From CAVONV01 sp963697355 (GTDB lineage: Bacteria; Acidobacteriota; Vicinamibacteria; Marinacidobacterales; DATDRI01), in the NCBI GenBank assembly GCA_963697355.1, contig CAVONV010000023.1:186001-250000 (forward strand): a stretch of 64,000 nucleotides of DNA, given 5' to 3'. Both the position numbers and the translations under genes were made by a program. Below the pieces are notes generated by a model. The model was not told the origin of the DNA. It was given only the letters and a program-made list of their open reading frames with translations, and did not search any database. Positions 19,822 to 28,389 of the stretch are shown piece by piece. The number at the start of each line of letters is the position of its first letter. Positions within the stretch are counted from its first letter, which is position 1.

Positions 19822-20412
19822 TCATTTCACCATGCCTTTGCGCGTCATACCTCTGATGACCAGACGTACGACATCGTCGATGATTTTTTGGGTTGAAGCT
19901 TGGTCGGTCGTCTCGCTCAGCGCCGACCAGACGAGCGTCGCGTTTTCCACCTCATAAACGGCGGAGTAGATGCGGACAACCATCTCGCTCATGAGATAGC
20001 TGGCGCCGTGAACCGTGGGATAAGCCCAGCCGTAGTAGCCCCAGAAGTTGTAGTAGGGTGTGCCGCGGTTGAACTCGAGCTTCATATCTTCACTTACGAG
20101 GCTGAAAACGGCGGCTCCATCGATATTGGCATCCTTGAGAATGGCCTTGACGGCTTCGACGTCATCTCGTTTGTCTGCTGGGATGAGAGTGTAGCTGGCC
20201 ACACCTTCTGTGCCCTTGGGAAGCTTGGCGACGAACTCGTCTTCAGCAATACGGCGGATGATTTGATCCTGGCTCATGGCAATCGCCACGACTTTGTTGA
20301 AACGGACGTTACCGTAGTCAGGATTACTCCAGTCCATGGCGAGCTTGGTTTTGGGTCCGCAGTTCGTCAGGACGATGAGCGTAAAGAAAGTCACAACAGT
20401 TTTCTGAAGCAT
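19822..20412 (-). CDS. Putative lipoprotein of unknown function
   Basis: A 196-residue exported protein with signal peptide and lipobox (LTNC, Cys19). The body mixes alpha/beta sequence: VVAIAMSQDQIIRRIAEDEFVAKL early, DVEAVKAILKDANIDGAAVFSL in the middle, an aromatic patch YYNFWGYYGWAYP, and a C-terminal DVVRLVIRGM. The pattern, with an early beta-alpha unit and a late VYEVENATLVWSA segment, is reminiscent of GNA1162/DUF4136-type lipoproteins, but I cannot name a family. ATG at 20412 preceded by GGAGA. Confidence 0.7.
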   Translation of the reverse strand: MLQKTVVTFFTLIVLTNCGPKTKLAMDWSNPDYGNVRFNKVVAIAMSQDQIIRRIAEDEFVAKLPKGTEGVASYTLIPADKRDDVEAVKAILKDANIDGAAVFSLVSEDMKLEFNRGTPYYNFWGYYGWAYPTVHGASYLMSEMVVRIYSAVYEVENATLVWSALSETTDQASTQKIIDDVVRLVIRGMTRKGMVK

Positions 20413-20437
20413 GATATGTCTCCAAACGACATTGAAT

Positions 20438-20585
20438 GAAGGGTCAGGCCTCGGCTGGCGATTCGCATTCCAGCCGAGAGGGAAGAAGGGTCAGGCCTCG
20501 GCTGACGATTCGCATTCCAGCCGAGAGGGAAGAAGGGTCAGGCCTCGGCTGACGATTCGCATTCCAGCCGAGGCCTGACCCTATC
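20438..20585. repeat. Tandem array, three 47-bp units of the AGGGTCAGGCCTC family
   Basis: Units begin with GGGTCAGG at 20441, 20488 and 20535, an exact 47-base period, and differ by about one base. Each contains an internal 8-bp stem (CTCGGCTG / CAGCCGAG). The last is closed by GAGGCCTGACCCT, giving an 18-bp stem. It lies between the lipoprotein start and the corrected end of the zinc-ribbon gene. Confidence 0.88.
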
Positions 20586-20591
20586 TGTTTA

Positions 20592-21901
20592 TCAGACAAC
20601 CGGTGCCTTTCGCCAACCCAGTCTGCCGAGGTTGACATAGAACGTCCAGCCAATCATGTGCGCTCCCAGGACCGTGCCGTAAGCCGACAACGATGCTGGC
20701 AAGGAAGTGTCCCACACCGGGGAATGAGCCTGAGGACGAACTGTGTGGCGAAAATCAGGACACTCACGACGATCAAGCCGATGAGCAGGTTCAAATGGCT
20801 TTCTCCCATGGCGAAGACCTGACGGATGAAAGAGGCCGGATCGAAGGCCTTGAAAGGTTTATCCGAGATAACGGCCGTCCCGAGAGCCATGGGATAGTAA
20901 GTGTAAGCAGCGAGCCCGAGAACAAACGATAGGACCGCGGCCAATCCAAACGGGAGAAAAGCGTTGACGAGAATGAACGGGACCGCAACGGCAGCCGTCA
21001 CCAGAAGTGCCATCAAACTTCTCTCGATGAGATCCGGGACGCTGATTTCATTCGAACCGAACGTCAGTTTTCGATGACCCTTGGCGGAGTGCTGCAGTAC
21101 ATAAACTGTGGCAACGACGCTCAACAAGGATAGAGGTGTTGTGACAACGGATAGACCCGCAAGCCACAGCACGACACCCAAGCCTACTGTAAGGTACAAC
21201 GCCGGCTGGTCGATGGGATACCGTAGGACTTCATCGAGTCTCCTCCAATAGGGTTTCTCCCTCAGGCTCGGGTCGGCTTCGTGAAGGACTCCGCCGCACG
21301 CGAGACATAGGAAGAGCGACACTTGACTTTTCTCGGCAGGAGGAATGCACTCGCTGCAAAAGCAGCGTTGGCAGCGGGCGCAGACCTTGGAAGGAAACTC
21401 GTCGGGATGCTTCCAGCAACGTTTCGACGGCTCGGTGGAGAGTCCTAGAAAAAGCTCGGCGATGGCTTCCTGCTTTTGAGCGGCCTCGAAATCTCGACCA
21501 TCCACCGACAGTAGATCCCATGGCAAGATCTGTTGAGAGCGAATGCCCTCCCGGAGATCCCTCAGCGACAATTGGACACTTTGACCATCAGGTGTTTTTA
21601 CAAAAACTCTCGGAGGTAGCTCCGCTCCCGCCGGCGGCATCTCGGGTGGAGAATAAGCCTGCCCAACGGGCTCTGCGACCGGCTGTTGTGGGGGCGGAGG
21701 TAAAGGTGAAGTGGACTCTGCCACCTCGGGAGACGTGGGTGCGACGGATTCCGTGGGTGGTGGTAAGTTGTCCCGACTGATGAAGATTCTGTCGCGACAG
21801 ACAGAGCACCTTCCCCAAACGCCGTCAGCGGGGACTTTGTCTTCGGCGATCCATTGGGAGCTGCTGCAATTCGGGCATTCGATTTGAAGTGATTTCGTCA
21901 T
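20592..21901 (-). CDS. Zinc-ribbon membrane protein with B-box-like and Yip1-like regions, frameshift near 20720
   Basis: Domain order visible: an MJ0042-type zinc ribbon (CPNC...CSVC, residues 9-35); a Pro-rich linker; a segment near 105-155 resembling GYF/DUF4339 (VQLSLRDLREGIRSQQILP); a Cys/His cluster near 165-205 (CWKHPDEFPSKVCARCQRCF, then C-x2-C); and about five membrane segments (230-395) like Yip1-family proteins. The main frame ends in a Cys/Arg-rich nonsense tail at 20654. One missing base at 20717-20722 restores VWDTSLPASLSAYGTVLGAH and a membrane-like end with stop at 20592. Function is unknown; such proteins are frequent in Acidobacteriota and Myxococcota. Confidence 0.7.
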
Positions 21902-22101
21902 GCCGATACTCTTCTTTCACAGCATCTGAGGAGAAGCCGCAAATGAACGCGAAGTGAATTCCTGACTCTCTGTTCTCATGTGCGTTCACGGGTGGGCTCT
22001 CGCCACAAAATGGTCATTGTCGGAATTGTCGGGTATTGGAACCGTTGATCTTGATGATTGTACCCGACAACGGGTTGTGGGTCGACAAGCCACATCAATC
22101 G

Positions 22102-23172
22102 TCAACGCAGCGCGAGTCGGCCGATGGAATCCTGAGCCAGGCTTCCCAAATAGAGGACACCGTTCGACTCTTCGGCGCTCGTGACCGGTGCGTAGTGAGT
22201 GCCCGTCGGATCTTGAAAATTGTGTGTGACATTACCGTTGGCGTCGAGGCCAAGTACCCAGCCGTAAGGTGGTGGCTCTACGTTGAGCAAATGCAGACGC
22301 ATCATGACTTTTCTCAAGAACGGACGAGGGAGGAGGGTATCGACCCAGCGGTTTCGAGGTGCGAATATCGCCAGCCAAAAGGTGCCTTTGCCGTTCGACG
22401 CGATGTTGTCGGGAAAACCGGGGAGATTGTCGACAAAGATGTCCGTCGCGCCTTTGTTTTGACCCGATATCCAATAGCGGCGAACACGGTACTTCCAGGT
22501 CTCACAGACGAGGACAAAGGACTGATCCGGGCTCACGGTGACACCGTTGGCGTAGGACAATCCTTCCAGCAGCACATGGGTCTCGTGAAGTATCGGGTCA
22601 TGAACTAGCAATCGACCATGTGTGCCGTGCTCGAGGGCGTCCGCCATGTATTGGCCGACGGGATATTTCCACGACGCATCACTGAAGTAGATCGCTCCAT
22701 CCTCTGCAACTTCGACATCATTCGTGAATCCAAATCGCAGCCCTTCCGCCTCTGTTGCCAGGGCCGTCACTTGTGAGTCCGGAGATATGGAAAGTAGTCC
22801 TTTTTCGGCGTCGGCAACGATGAGGTTGCCGGTTGGAGCGAAATCCAATCCCAACGGGCGACCTCCCGTTTCGGCGAACCCTTCGTAGCGGCTGCCGTCG
22901 GGCTCGAAGCGTACGATCCGCCCGTGCTCCATGCCTGCGTAGATGCGGCCCTCGGGATCAAAAGCGGTATCTTCCGGTCCGAAATCGACGCCTGAGCCCA
23001 TCCTCTCTACCGCGGATAACGCGGTGTTCGGTTCGTAAACGCCCGTCAAGGGTGGTGCCTCGGGCGGAGTCCATGCCTTGGGGTCGATGGGTACAGGCCA
23101 GAAAAGTGCGTAGGTGGCGACGGCGGCAAGGACGAAGACAACGAGATAAGAAACGCCTTTCGGTAGTCTCAT
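22102..23172 (-). CDS. Strictosidine-synthase-like / SMP-30 beta-propeller, membrane-anchored
   Basis: Six-bladed propeller of the SMP-30/strictosidine synthase-like group (APMAP, gluconolactonase relatives). An N-terminal membrane segment (YLVVFVLAAVATYALFW) is followed by GPEDTAFDPEGRIYAG, FTNDVEVAEDGAIYFSDAS, LSYANGVTVSPDQSFVLVCE, NLPGFPDNIASNGKGTFW and PYGWVLGLDANG, the typical blade motifs. The frame is open to 23364, but the upstream part is the shadow of glgP; starts at 23184 or 23172 are realistic. It follows glgP closely, so may be cotranscribed. Probably a lactonase or arylesterase; the substrate is not predictable. Confidence 0.82.
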   Translation of the reverse strand: MRLPKGVSYLVVFVLAAVATYALFWPVPIDPKAWTPPEAPPLTGVYEPNTALSAVERMGSGVDFGPEDTAFDPEGRIYAGMEHGRIVRFEPDGSRYEGFAETGGRPLGLDFAPTGNLIVADAEKGLLSISPDSQVTALATEAEGLRFGFTNDVEVAEDGAIYFSDASWKYPVGQYMADALEHGTHGRLLVHDPILHETHVLLEGLSYANGVTVSPDQSFVLVCETWKYRVRRYWISGQNKGATDIFVDNLPGFPDNIASNGKGTFWLAIFAPRNRWVDTLLPRPFLRKVMMRLHLLNVEPPPYGWVLGLDANGNVTHNFQDPTGTHYAPVTSAEESNGVLYLGSLAQDSIGRLALR

Positions 23173-23200
23173 TGATTCATCCATCCCCAGTGAAGCGGGA

Positions 23201-25786
23201 CTACTCGACAGGACACGGTTTGACTCCCCAAATGTCGTCGGCGTACTCCCGGATCGTTCGATCGCTCGAGAATTTGCCCGAGCAGGCGATGTTGATGACC
23301 GCCTTGCGAGCCCAAGCCTGGCGGTCGACGTAGAGCTTTCCCACCTCTTCTTGGGTCCGAGCATACGATGTCAGATCCGCAAGATGCATGTAGTGGTCTC
23401 CGAAGTTGAGCAGCACTTCACGGATGGGATTGAAAATGCCTTTCTCATTTGGACTGAAATGGTCGGAGAAAATGAGGTCGAGAGCAGCGCGAATCTCGGG
23501 TTCGTTCTCCACGTGCCAAAAGGGGTTGTACCAGTCTCGGGTGCTCGCGACTTCTTCCGCCGTCAAGCCAAAGAGGAAGAAGTTCTCCTCGCCGGCCTCT
23601 TCAGCCATTTCGATCGTGGCGCCGTCCCTGGTACCGATCGTGAGCGCTCCGTTCATCATGAACTTCATGTTCCCGGTGCCGCTGGCTTCAAAACCGGCCG
23701 TTGAGATTTGCTCGGAGACATCCGTTGCGGGAATGAGTCTCTGAGCCAAAGTGACGCAGTAATCGGGCAAGAACACCACCTTGATGCGATCGCGGGTCGA
23801 GGGATCGGCTTCGACGGCCGCCGCGATGTTGTTGCAAAGCTTGATGATGAGCTTGGCTAGATGGTAAGCAGGCGCCGCCTTCCCGGCAAAGAAGAACGTG
23901 CGGGGCGGCATGTCCAGGTTGGGATTCTCTCGCATCCGGTTGTAGAGCATGATGATGTGGAGAAGATTCAGTAGCTGGCGTTTGTATTCGTGAATCCGTT
24001 TGATTTGGCTGTCGAATATCGATTCCGGATCGACGATTTGCCCCGAGCTGCCCTTGAGCCATTTAGAGAAGCGCACTTTGGCTTCCCGCTTGGCTTTGAG
24101 GAATCGCTGGCGAAAGCCGGAGTCGTCGGCCAGAGGAAGAAGACGACGAAGCTCACTCAAGTCCGTGATCCAGCCATCCCCGATCGAGTTTGTGATGAGG
24201 TCGGACAAACCTGGGTTGGCGAGGAGAATCCACCGACGCGGTGTCACTCCGTTGGTCTTGTTGTTGAAGCGCTCCGGAAACATCTCGGCGAAATCTGAGA
24301 GAAGACGCGTGCGGACCAACCTAGAGTGGATCTCCGCGACTCCGTTCGTAGAGTGCGAGCCCGCAACAGCCAAGTGTGCCATCCTGATCTTTTTGACGGA
24401 GCCCTCTTCAATGAGACTCATGCGTTGCAGCCGTGCCGGGTCGTTTGGAAATCGCTTCTTCACGTCCTTCAAGAAGCGGCGATTGATCTCGTAGATGATC
24501 TCGAGGTGACGTGGAAGTGCGGCTTCGAAGACATGCACCGGCCATTTCTCAAGAGCTTCTGGAAGAAGTGTGTGGTTGGTGTAGGCGAGAGTCCTTGTTG
24601 TGATGTCCCACGCTTCGTCCCAAGAGAGCCTCGTCCGGTCGACGAGGATACGCATGAGCTCGGCCACGGCCATGGCGGGGTGCGTGTCGTTGAGCTGAAT
24701 AGCGACCTTGTCGGGCAAAGTGTGCCAGTCGTCATTGTCACGAAGGAACCTGGCGAGGATGTCGGCGAGCGAGCAAGCAACGAGAAAGTACTCTTGCATG
24801 AAACGGAGGGCTTTGTTGGTGCTGGTGGAGTCGTCGGGATAAAGAACGCGCGTCAGTGCTTCGGCAATGACTTGATCGTGTACCGCCCCAAACCAGTCGC
24901 CGCTACTGAACTCCCCGAAGTCGAACTCCTCCGGAGCAGCAGCGCCCCAGAGCCGAAGCGTATTGACGGTTTTCCCTCCATAGCCGATCACCGGACGGTC
25001 GTAGGGTATGCCGAGGAGAATCGTGGGCTGACCCGGTGAGCCGATGAGCTCACCGCCCTGCATGGTGATGCCGCTTTCGAAACGTACCAGTGCCGGTTCG
25101 TTCGATCGCTCAACTTCCCATGGGTCGGGGTACCGAAGCCAATTGTCGGGACGTTCCACTTGGTGACCGTTCGCGAGGCTTTGACGAAAGATGCCATGCT
25201 CGTAGCGCAAGCCGTAGCCGATAGCAGGGATTTCGAGAGTGGCCAGGGAGTCGATGAAACAAGCCGCGAGGCGGCCGAGTCCTCCGTTGCCGAGACCGGC
25301 ATCGGGCTCCTGCTCGGCAAGGTGCAACCAGTCGAGCCCCCTTCGTTTCATCGCTTCCCGTGCCAGGGGCTCCACCTTCATGTTGGTGACGTTGTTGGTC
25401 AAGGATTGGCCGATGAGAAACTCCATCGAGAGGTAGTAGACTCGCTTGGGGTTCTTCTGGCGTTGCGTGCGCCTAGTCTTCATCCATCGTTGCGCCACGA
25501 CGTCACGCAAGGAGCATGCCAGAGCCTCGAATTGGTCCCGCGGCTGGGCCTCGGAGGGCTCGATCACATGATCGAAAATCAAGTGCTCTTCAAAGAGGGC
25601 ATCATCTTCTCCAGAGAACTTGACGGGCCCGCACTCGTAACGCTCGATGAGGTCTTTGTCCATCTGCCCTAAGCGGAGCTGCGGTGTATTTCGGAAAGAG
25701 GTGGCATTCTTCGTGACTTTCGAACGTCGCTTCTTGGTCGATGTCGTCTTCTTTTTGGGCGCTCTGGAGGCCTTTATTTTCTTCAT
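23201..25786 (-). CDS. glgP: Glycogen/alpha-glucan phosphorylase
   Basis: PLP-dependent enzyme releasing glucose 1-phosphate from glycogen; pgm in this window would convert the product. The full family pattern is present: YYLSMEFLIGQSL, GLGNGGLGRLAACFIDS, NDTHPAMAVAELMR, TNHTLLPEALEKWPV, RIHEYKRQLLN, and the PLP region ASGTGNMKFMMNGALTIGT. Length 861 includes a Lys/Arg/Ser-rich extension of about 30 residues before the conserved part. The ATG at 25786 has AAGAG upstream. The extension looks disordered and is not needed for catalysis in known enzymes. Confidence 0.96.
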   Translation of the reverse strand: MKKIKASRAPKKKTTSTKKRRSKVTKNATSFRNTPQLRLGQMDKDLIERYECGPVKFSGEDDALFEEHLIFDHVIEPSEAQPRDQFEALACSLRDVVAQRWMKTRRTQRQKNPKRVYYLSMEFLIGQSLTNNVTNMKVEPLAREAMKRRGLDWLHLAEQEPDAGLGNGGLGRLAACFIDSLATLEIPAIGYGLRYEHGIFRQSLANGHQVERPDNWLRYPDPWEVERSNEPALVRFESGITMQGGELIGSPGQPTILLGIPYDRPVIGYGGKTVNTLRLWGAAAPEEFDFGEFSSGDWFGAVHDQVIAEALTRVLYPDDSTSTNKALRFMQEYFLVACSLADILARFLRDNDDWHTLPDKVAIQLNDTHPAMAVAELMRILVDRTRLSWDEAWDITTRTLAYTNHTLLPEALEKWPVHVFEAALPRHLEIIYEINRRFLKDVKKRFPNDPARLQRMSLIEEGSVKKIRMAHLAVAGSHSTNGVAEIHSRLVRTRLLSDFAEMFPERFNNKTNGVTPRRWILLANPGLSDLITNSIGDGWITDLSELRRLLPLADDSGFRQRFLKAKREAKVRFSKWLKGSSGQIVDPESIFDSQIKRIHEYKRQLLNLLHIIMLYNRMRENPNLDMPPRTFFFAGKAAPAYHLAKLIIKLCNNIAAAVEADPSTRDRIKVVFLPDYCVTLAQRLIPATDVSEQISTAGFEASGTGNMKFMMNGALTIGTRDGATIEMAEEAGEENFFLFGLTAEEVASTRDWYNPFWHVENEPEIRAALDLIFSDHFSPNEKGIFNPIREVLLNFGDHYMHLADLTSYARTQEEVGKLYVDRQAWARKAVINIACSGKFSSDRTIREYADDIWGVKPCPVE

Positions 25787-25862
25787 CGGCTCTTTTTCAG
25801 TGGTCTTCGTAAGGGAGAATGAAACGGAGCGCGGCCCACACCTGGGCCGCGCTGCCTCAGGG

Positions 25863-26510
25863 CTACTTAGGCTGGATCGACTGGATGTAGTCGGTGATCA
25901 TCTTGGAGACACCGTCGATTTTGCCGAACAGTACATCGCCGTGTTGGTTGAGCTTGGCGGCATCTCCTTTGAGACTTGCCACCGCGGATGGGTTGAGGTC
26001 GAAGCCGAGGTAGGTGATTTGGTCGCGTAGCTCGCCGATGAAGGAGTCGAACTCGCCTCCGGCTTGTCGCCCCAATCTGAGGACGTCACCGTAACGGACA
26101 CGGGTATCGTTCAAGCGGTCCTGGCTCCTTTTTTTCAGGTCCTCGTTGGCTATCTCACCCAGGCTTGTGGTCCATTCCTGAAAAAAGATATGGGCCTCTT
26201 GTTCCATCTCATCGGTCTTCGTTCGAACGTCGCCTCTTTTTTTCTCGCACTGTTCGACGGATTTGACGAGATCCTTGTAAGTCTTGTTGGCGTCGTCCGT
26301 CTTACCTTCGATGATGGAGTTGTACTGGGTTAGGGTCTTCTCGAGTTGCTGCCTGGTGCCCACGATCTCCTTTAGTGTTTCCCCGGCTCGTTTGACGAGT
26401 CTTTCGGTTTGCTTGTGGCCCTCTTGGGCGTTGGCACCGACCGCGAAAACGGTCGCAAACAAAAAAATCATGACGAGAGAGATTCTATGGTAAACCTTCG
26501 TGTTTCTCAT
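25863..26510 (-). CDS. DUF2959-family exported coiled-coil protein
   Basis: A 215-residue protein with signal peptide (cleavage near ANAQ, residue 29), then almost entirely helical with heptad patterns (TRQQLEKTLTQYNSI, KSVEQCEKKRGDVRTKTDEM). The C-terminal part reads QITYLGFDLNPSAVASLKGD and ends MITDYIQSIQP, matching the DUF2959 pattern of a conserved ILxL-x2-NLN-like block. The single Cys is in EQCEKK. Function is unknown for the family. It lies 76 bases upstream of glgP on the same strand, but the extracytoplasmic location argues against a direct role in glycogen use. Confidence 0.75.
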   Translation of the reverse strand: MRNTKVYHRISLVMIFLFATVFAVGANAQEGHKQTERLVKRAGETLKEIVGTRQQLEKTLTQYNSIIEGKTDDANKTYKDLVKSVEQCEKKRGDVRTKTDEMEQEAHIFFQEWTTSLGEIANEDLKKRSQDRLNDTRVRYGDVLRLGRQAGGEFDSFIGELRDQITYLGFDLNPSAVASLKGDAAKLNQHGDVLFGKIDGVSKMITDYIQSIQPK

Positions 26511-26932
26511 CCTTCTATCCTTTCAGACGCGCAATAAAGCTTGCCGCAAAAACGTAACGGCTCGAAACCTCAAAGAATCCGAGGGAGTGCCAAAACGGCG
26601 GTCCCGGATGTCTCTATTGCTGTGCGTAGAGCGCCATTTGACACCAAATGAGTGGCCGGGTCAACCGACTACACTTCCTCTTAGCATGGTTTTAGAGGGG
26701 TCGACTGTAACACGAAAGTAAAGAAGCGTCCGCCAATTTTCTGTAGTAGAATGCGCGGTTCGGAGAGAAATCAGGGCCCTGCCAGTGAGAAAGAGCATTT
26801 CGGACGCTTTACTTCGTCACGGGCTGTCCACGTCTGAAACCCGCGAGAGCGCGTTTCGTGCGGCTCGGCAGGCCCGTAAACTTCTCGCTGGATTTGAGGT
26901 TTGCATAGCCATAAAGAGAAAGGAGCACGATC
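26511..26932. other. Intergenic region upstream of enolase
   Basis: About 420 bases between the divergent DUF2959 and eno genes; it must hold both promoters. Short frames here have no recognisable homology. I see no RNA element. The enolase ribosome site AAGGAG lies seven bases before the ATG at 26933. Confidence 0.45.
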
Positions 26933-28231
26933 ATGCCGTATGAGAGCTTCGCGACCATTGCCGACGTGGTGGCTCGAGAGATTCTTGATAGCCGGGGCAA
27001 TCCCACCGTCGAGGTCGAGGTGACCCTCGAAAGCGGAGCAACAGGGCGAGCGGCAGTGCCGTCAGGTGCATCGACCGGAGAGCGAGAAGCTGTCGAGCTG
27101 AGAGACGGTGACAAAGAACGCTACCTTGGAAAGGGAGTCAGAAAAGCCGTCGAGAACGTCAACGAGGAAATCGCCCAGGCTCTCATCGGTGCCGATGCAG
27201 CACCTCAGGCGCGAGTGGACGATACCCTCATCAAGCTCGATGGGACTGAGAACAAATCGCGGCTCGGGGCCAACGCCATCTTGGGTGCTTCCTTGGCCGT
27301 GGCCAAGGCTGCGGCGGTTCATCATGATATGCCCTTGTACAACTATATCGGTGGGGCCAATGCCAGAGAGCTTCCCGTTCCTATGATGAACGTCTTGAAC
27401 GGCGGGGAGCACGCCGACAACAACGTCGACATCCAAGAATTCATGATTCTTCCGGTGGGTGCCGGAAGCTTCGCCGAGGCTCTTCGCATGGGGGCCGAGG
27501 TTTTTCACCGCCTCAAAAGCGAGCTCGGTGACCGCGGATACCACACCGCTGTCGGAGACGAGGGCGGATTTGCCCCTGATTTGAAATCGAACGAGGAGGC
27601 GCTCGAAGTGCTCCTCAAGGCCATCGAGCGCGCGGGATACAAACCGGGTGACGACGTGGCTCTCGGGCTCGACGTGGCGGCCAGCGAGTTCTATAAGGAA
27701 GGAAAGTATGTTCTGGCCGGTGAGGGTAGAGAGCTCTCTTCGGATGAAATGATTGCCTGGATGGTGGAGCTTATCGGCAAGTTCCCCATTCTATCCGTCG
27801 AGGACGGACTCGATCAGAACGACTGGGATGGTTGGAAGAAGATGACGTCGGAGTTCAAAGACAGGGTCCAGATCGTCGGCGATGACCTTTTCGTGACGAA
27901 CACCAAGATTCTGGAGCGGGGTATTCGAGAGGGCGTATGTAACTCCATCCTCATCAAGCTCAATCAGATTGGAACACTCACCGAGACTTTGGATGCCATC
28001 GAAATGGCCAAACGGGCCGGTTATACCGCCGTCATTTCGCATCGTTCCGGCGAGACGGAAGACACGACGATCGCCGACGTGGTGGTGGCTTGCAACACGG
28101 GGCAAATCAAAACCGGTTCTCTCTCACGCAGTGATCGGACGGCGAAGTACAATCAGCTTCTACGCATCGAGAGTGAATTGGGCTCGGCAGCCCTTTATCG
28201 CGGAAAAGATGTTTTTTACAATATCCCGTGA
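26933..28231 (+). CDS. eno: Enolase
   Basis: Converts 2-phosphoglycerate to phosphoenolpyruvate. Full-length at 432 residues with all hallmarks: SRGNPTVEVEV, GANAILGASLAVA, MMNVLNGGEHADNNVDIQEF, VGDEGGFAPDL (catalytic Glu), ILSVEDGLDQNDW, the catalytic Lys in SILIKLNQIGT, and SHRSGETEDTTIADV. Good ribosome site (AAGGAG). First of three glycolytic genes in the same direction (eno, gap, gpmA), with 158 bases to gap. Confidence 0.98.
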   Translation: MPYESFATIADVVAREILDSRGNPTVEVEVTLESGATGRAAVPSGASTGEREAVELRDGDKERYLGKGVRKAVENVNEEIAQALIGADAAPQARVDDTLIKLDGTENKSRLGANAILGASLAVAKAAAVHHDMPLYNYIGGANARELPVPMMNVLNGGEHADNNVDIQEFMILPVGAGSFAEALRMGAEVFHRLKSELGDRGYHTAVGDEGGFAPDLKSNEEALEVLLKAIERAGYKPGDDVALGLDVAASEFYKEGKYVLAGEGRELSSDEMIAWMVELIGKFPILSVEDGLDQNDWDGWKKMTSEFKDRVQIVGDDLFVTNTKILERGIREGVCNSILIKLNQIGTLTETLDAIEMAKRAGYTAVISHRSGETEDTTIADVVVACNTGQIKTGSLSRSDRTAKYNQLLRIESELGSAALYRGKDVFYNIP

Positions 28232-28302
28232 GGAGTAAAGGTAACGTCGAGACTTGTAACCTATGTGAGGATTCAGTGATCGCCGAATCCGCCTTCGCGT
28301 GA

Positions 28303-28326
28303 AGCTTCGGCGGACCCGCCGAAGCT
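28303..28326. repeat. Perfect 11-bp palindrome between eno and gap
   Basis: AGCTTCGGCGG and its exact complement CCGCCGAAGCT are separated by two bases. CCGCCTTCGCG just to the left shares sequence with the repeats at 49085 and 58084. A REP-like element or transcript stabilising hairpin are both possible; there is no T-run. Confidence 0.7.
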
Positions 28327-28389
28327 CGATATTCGAAAAGTTAAGCGTAGGCGGGGAGGCGAGCGACCAACTAATAAAAGGAGGAGTTT

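Noticed and set aside
20438..20585. CRISPR array.
   Set aside because: Three 47-bp units are adjacent and near-identical along their whole length, with no unique spacers, and no cas genes are present; it is a palindromic tandem repeat.
22036..22608. 190-codon plus-strand frame opposite the SMP-30 gene, and similar long antisense frames opposite kinase, htrA and glgP genes.
   Set aside because: They are complements of well-supported coding regions with no recognisable domains; long antisense frames are expected at this base composition.
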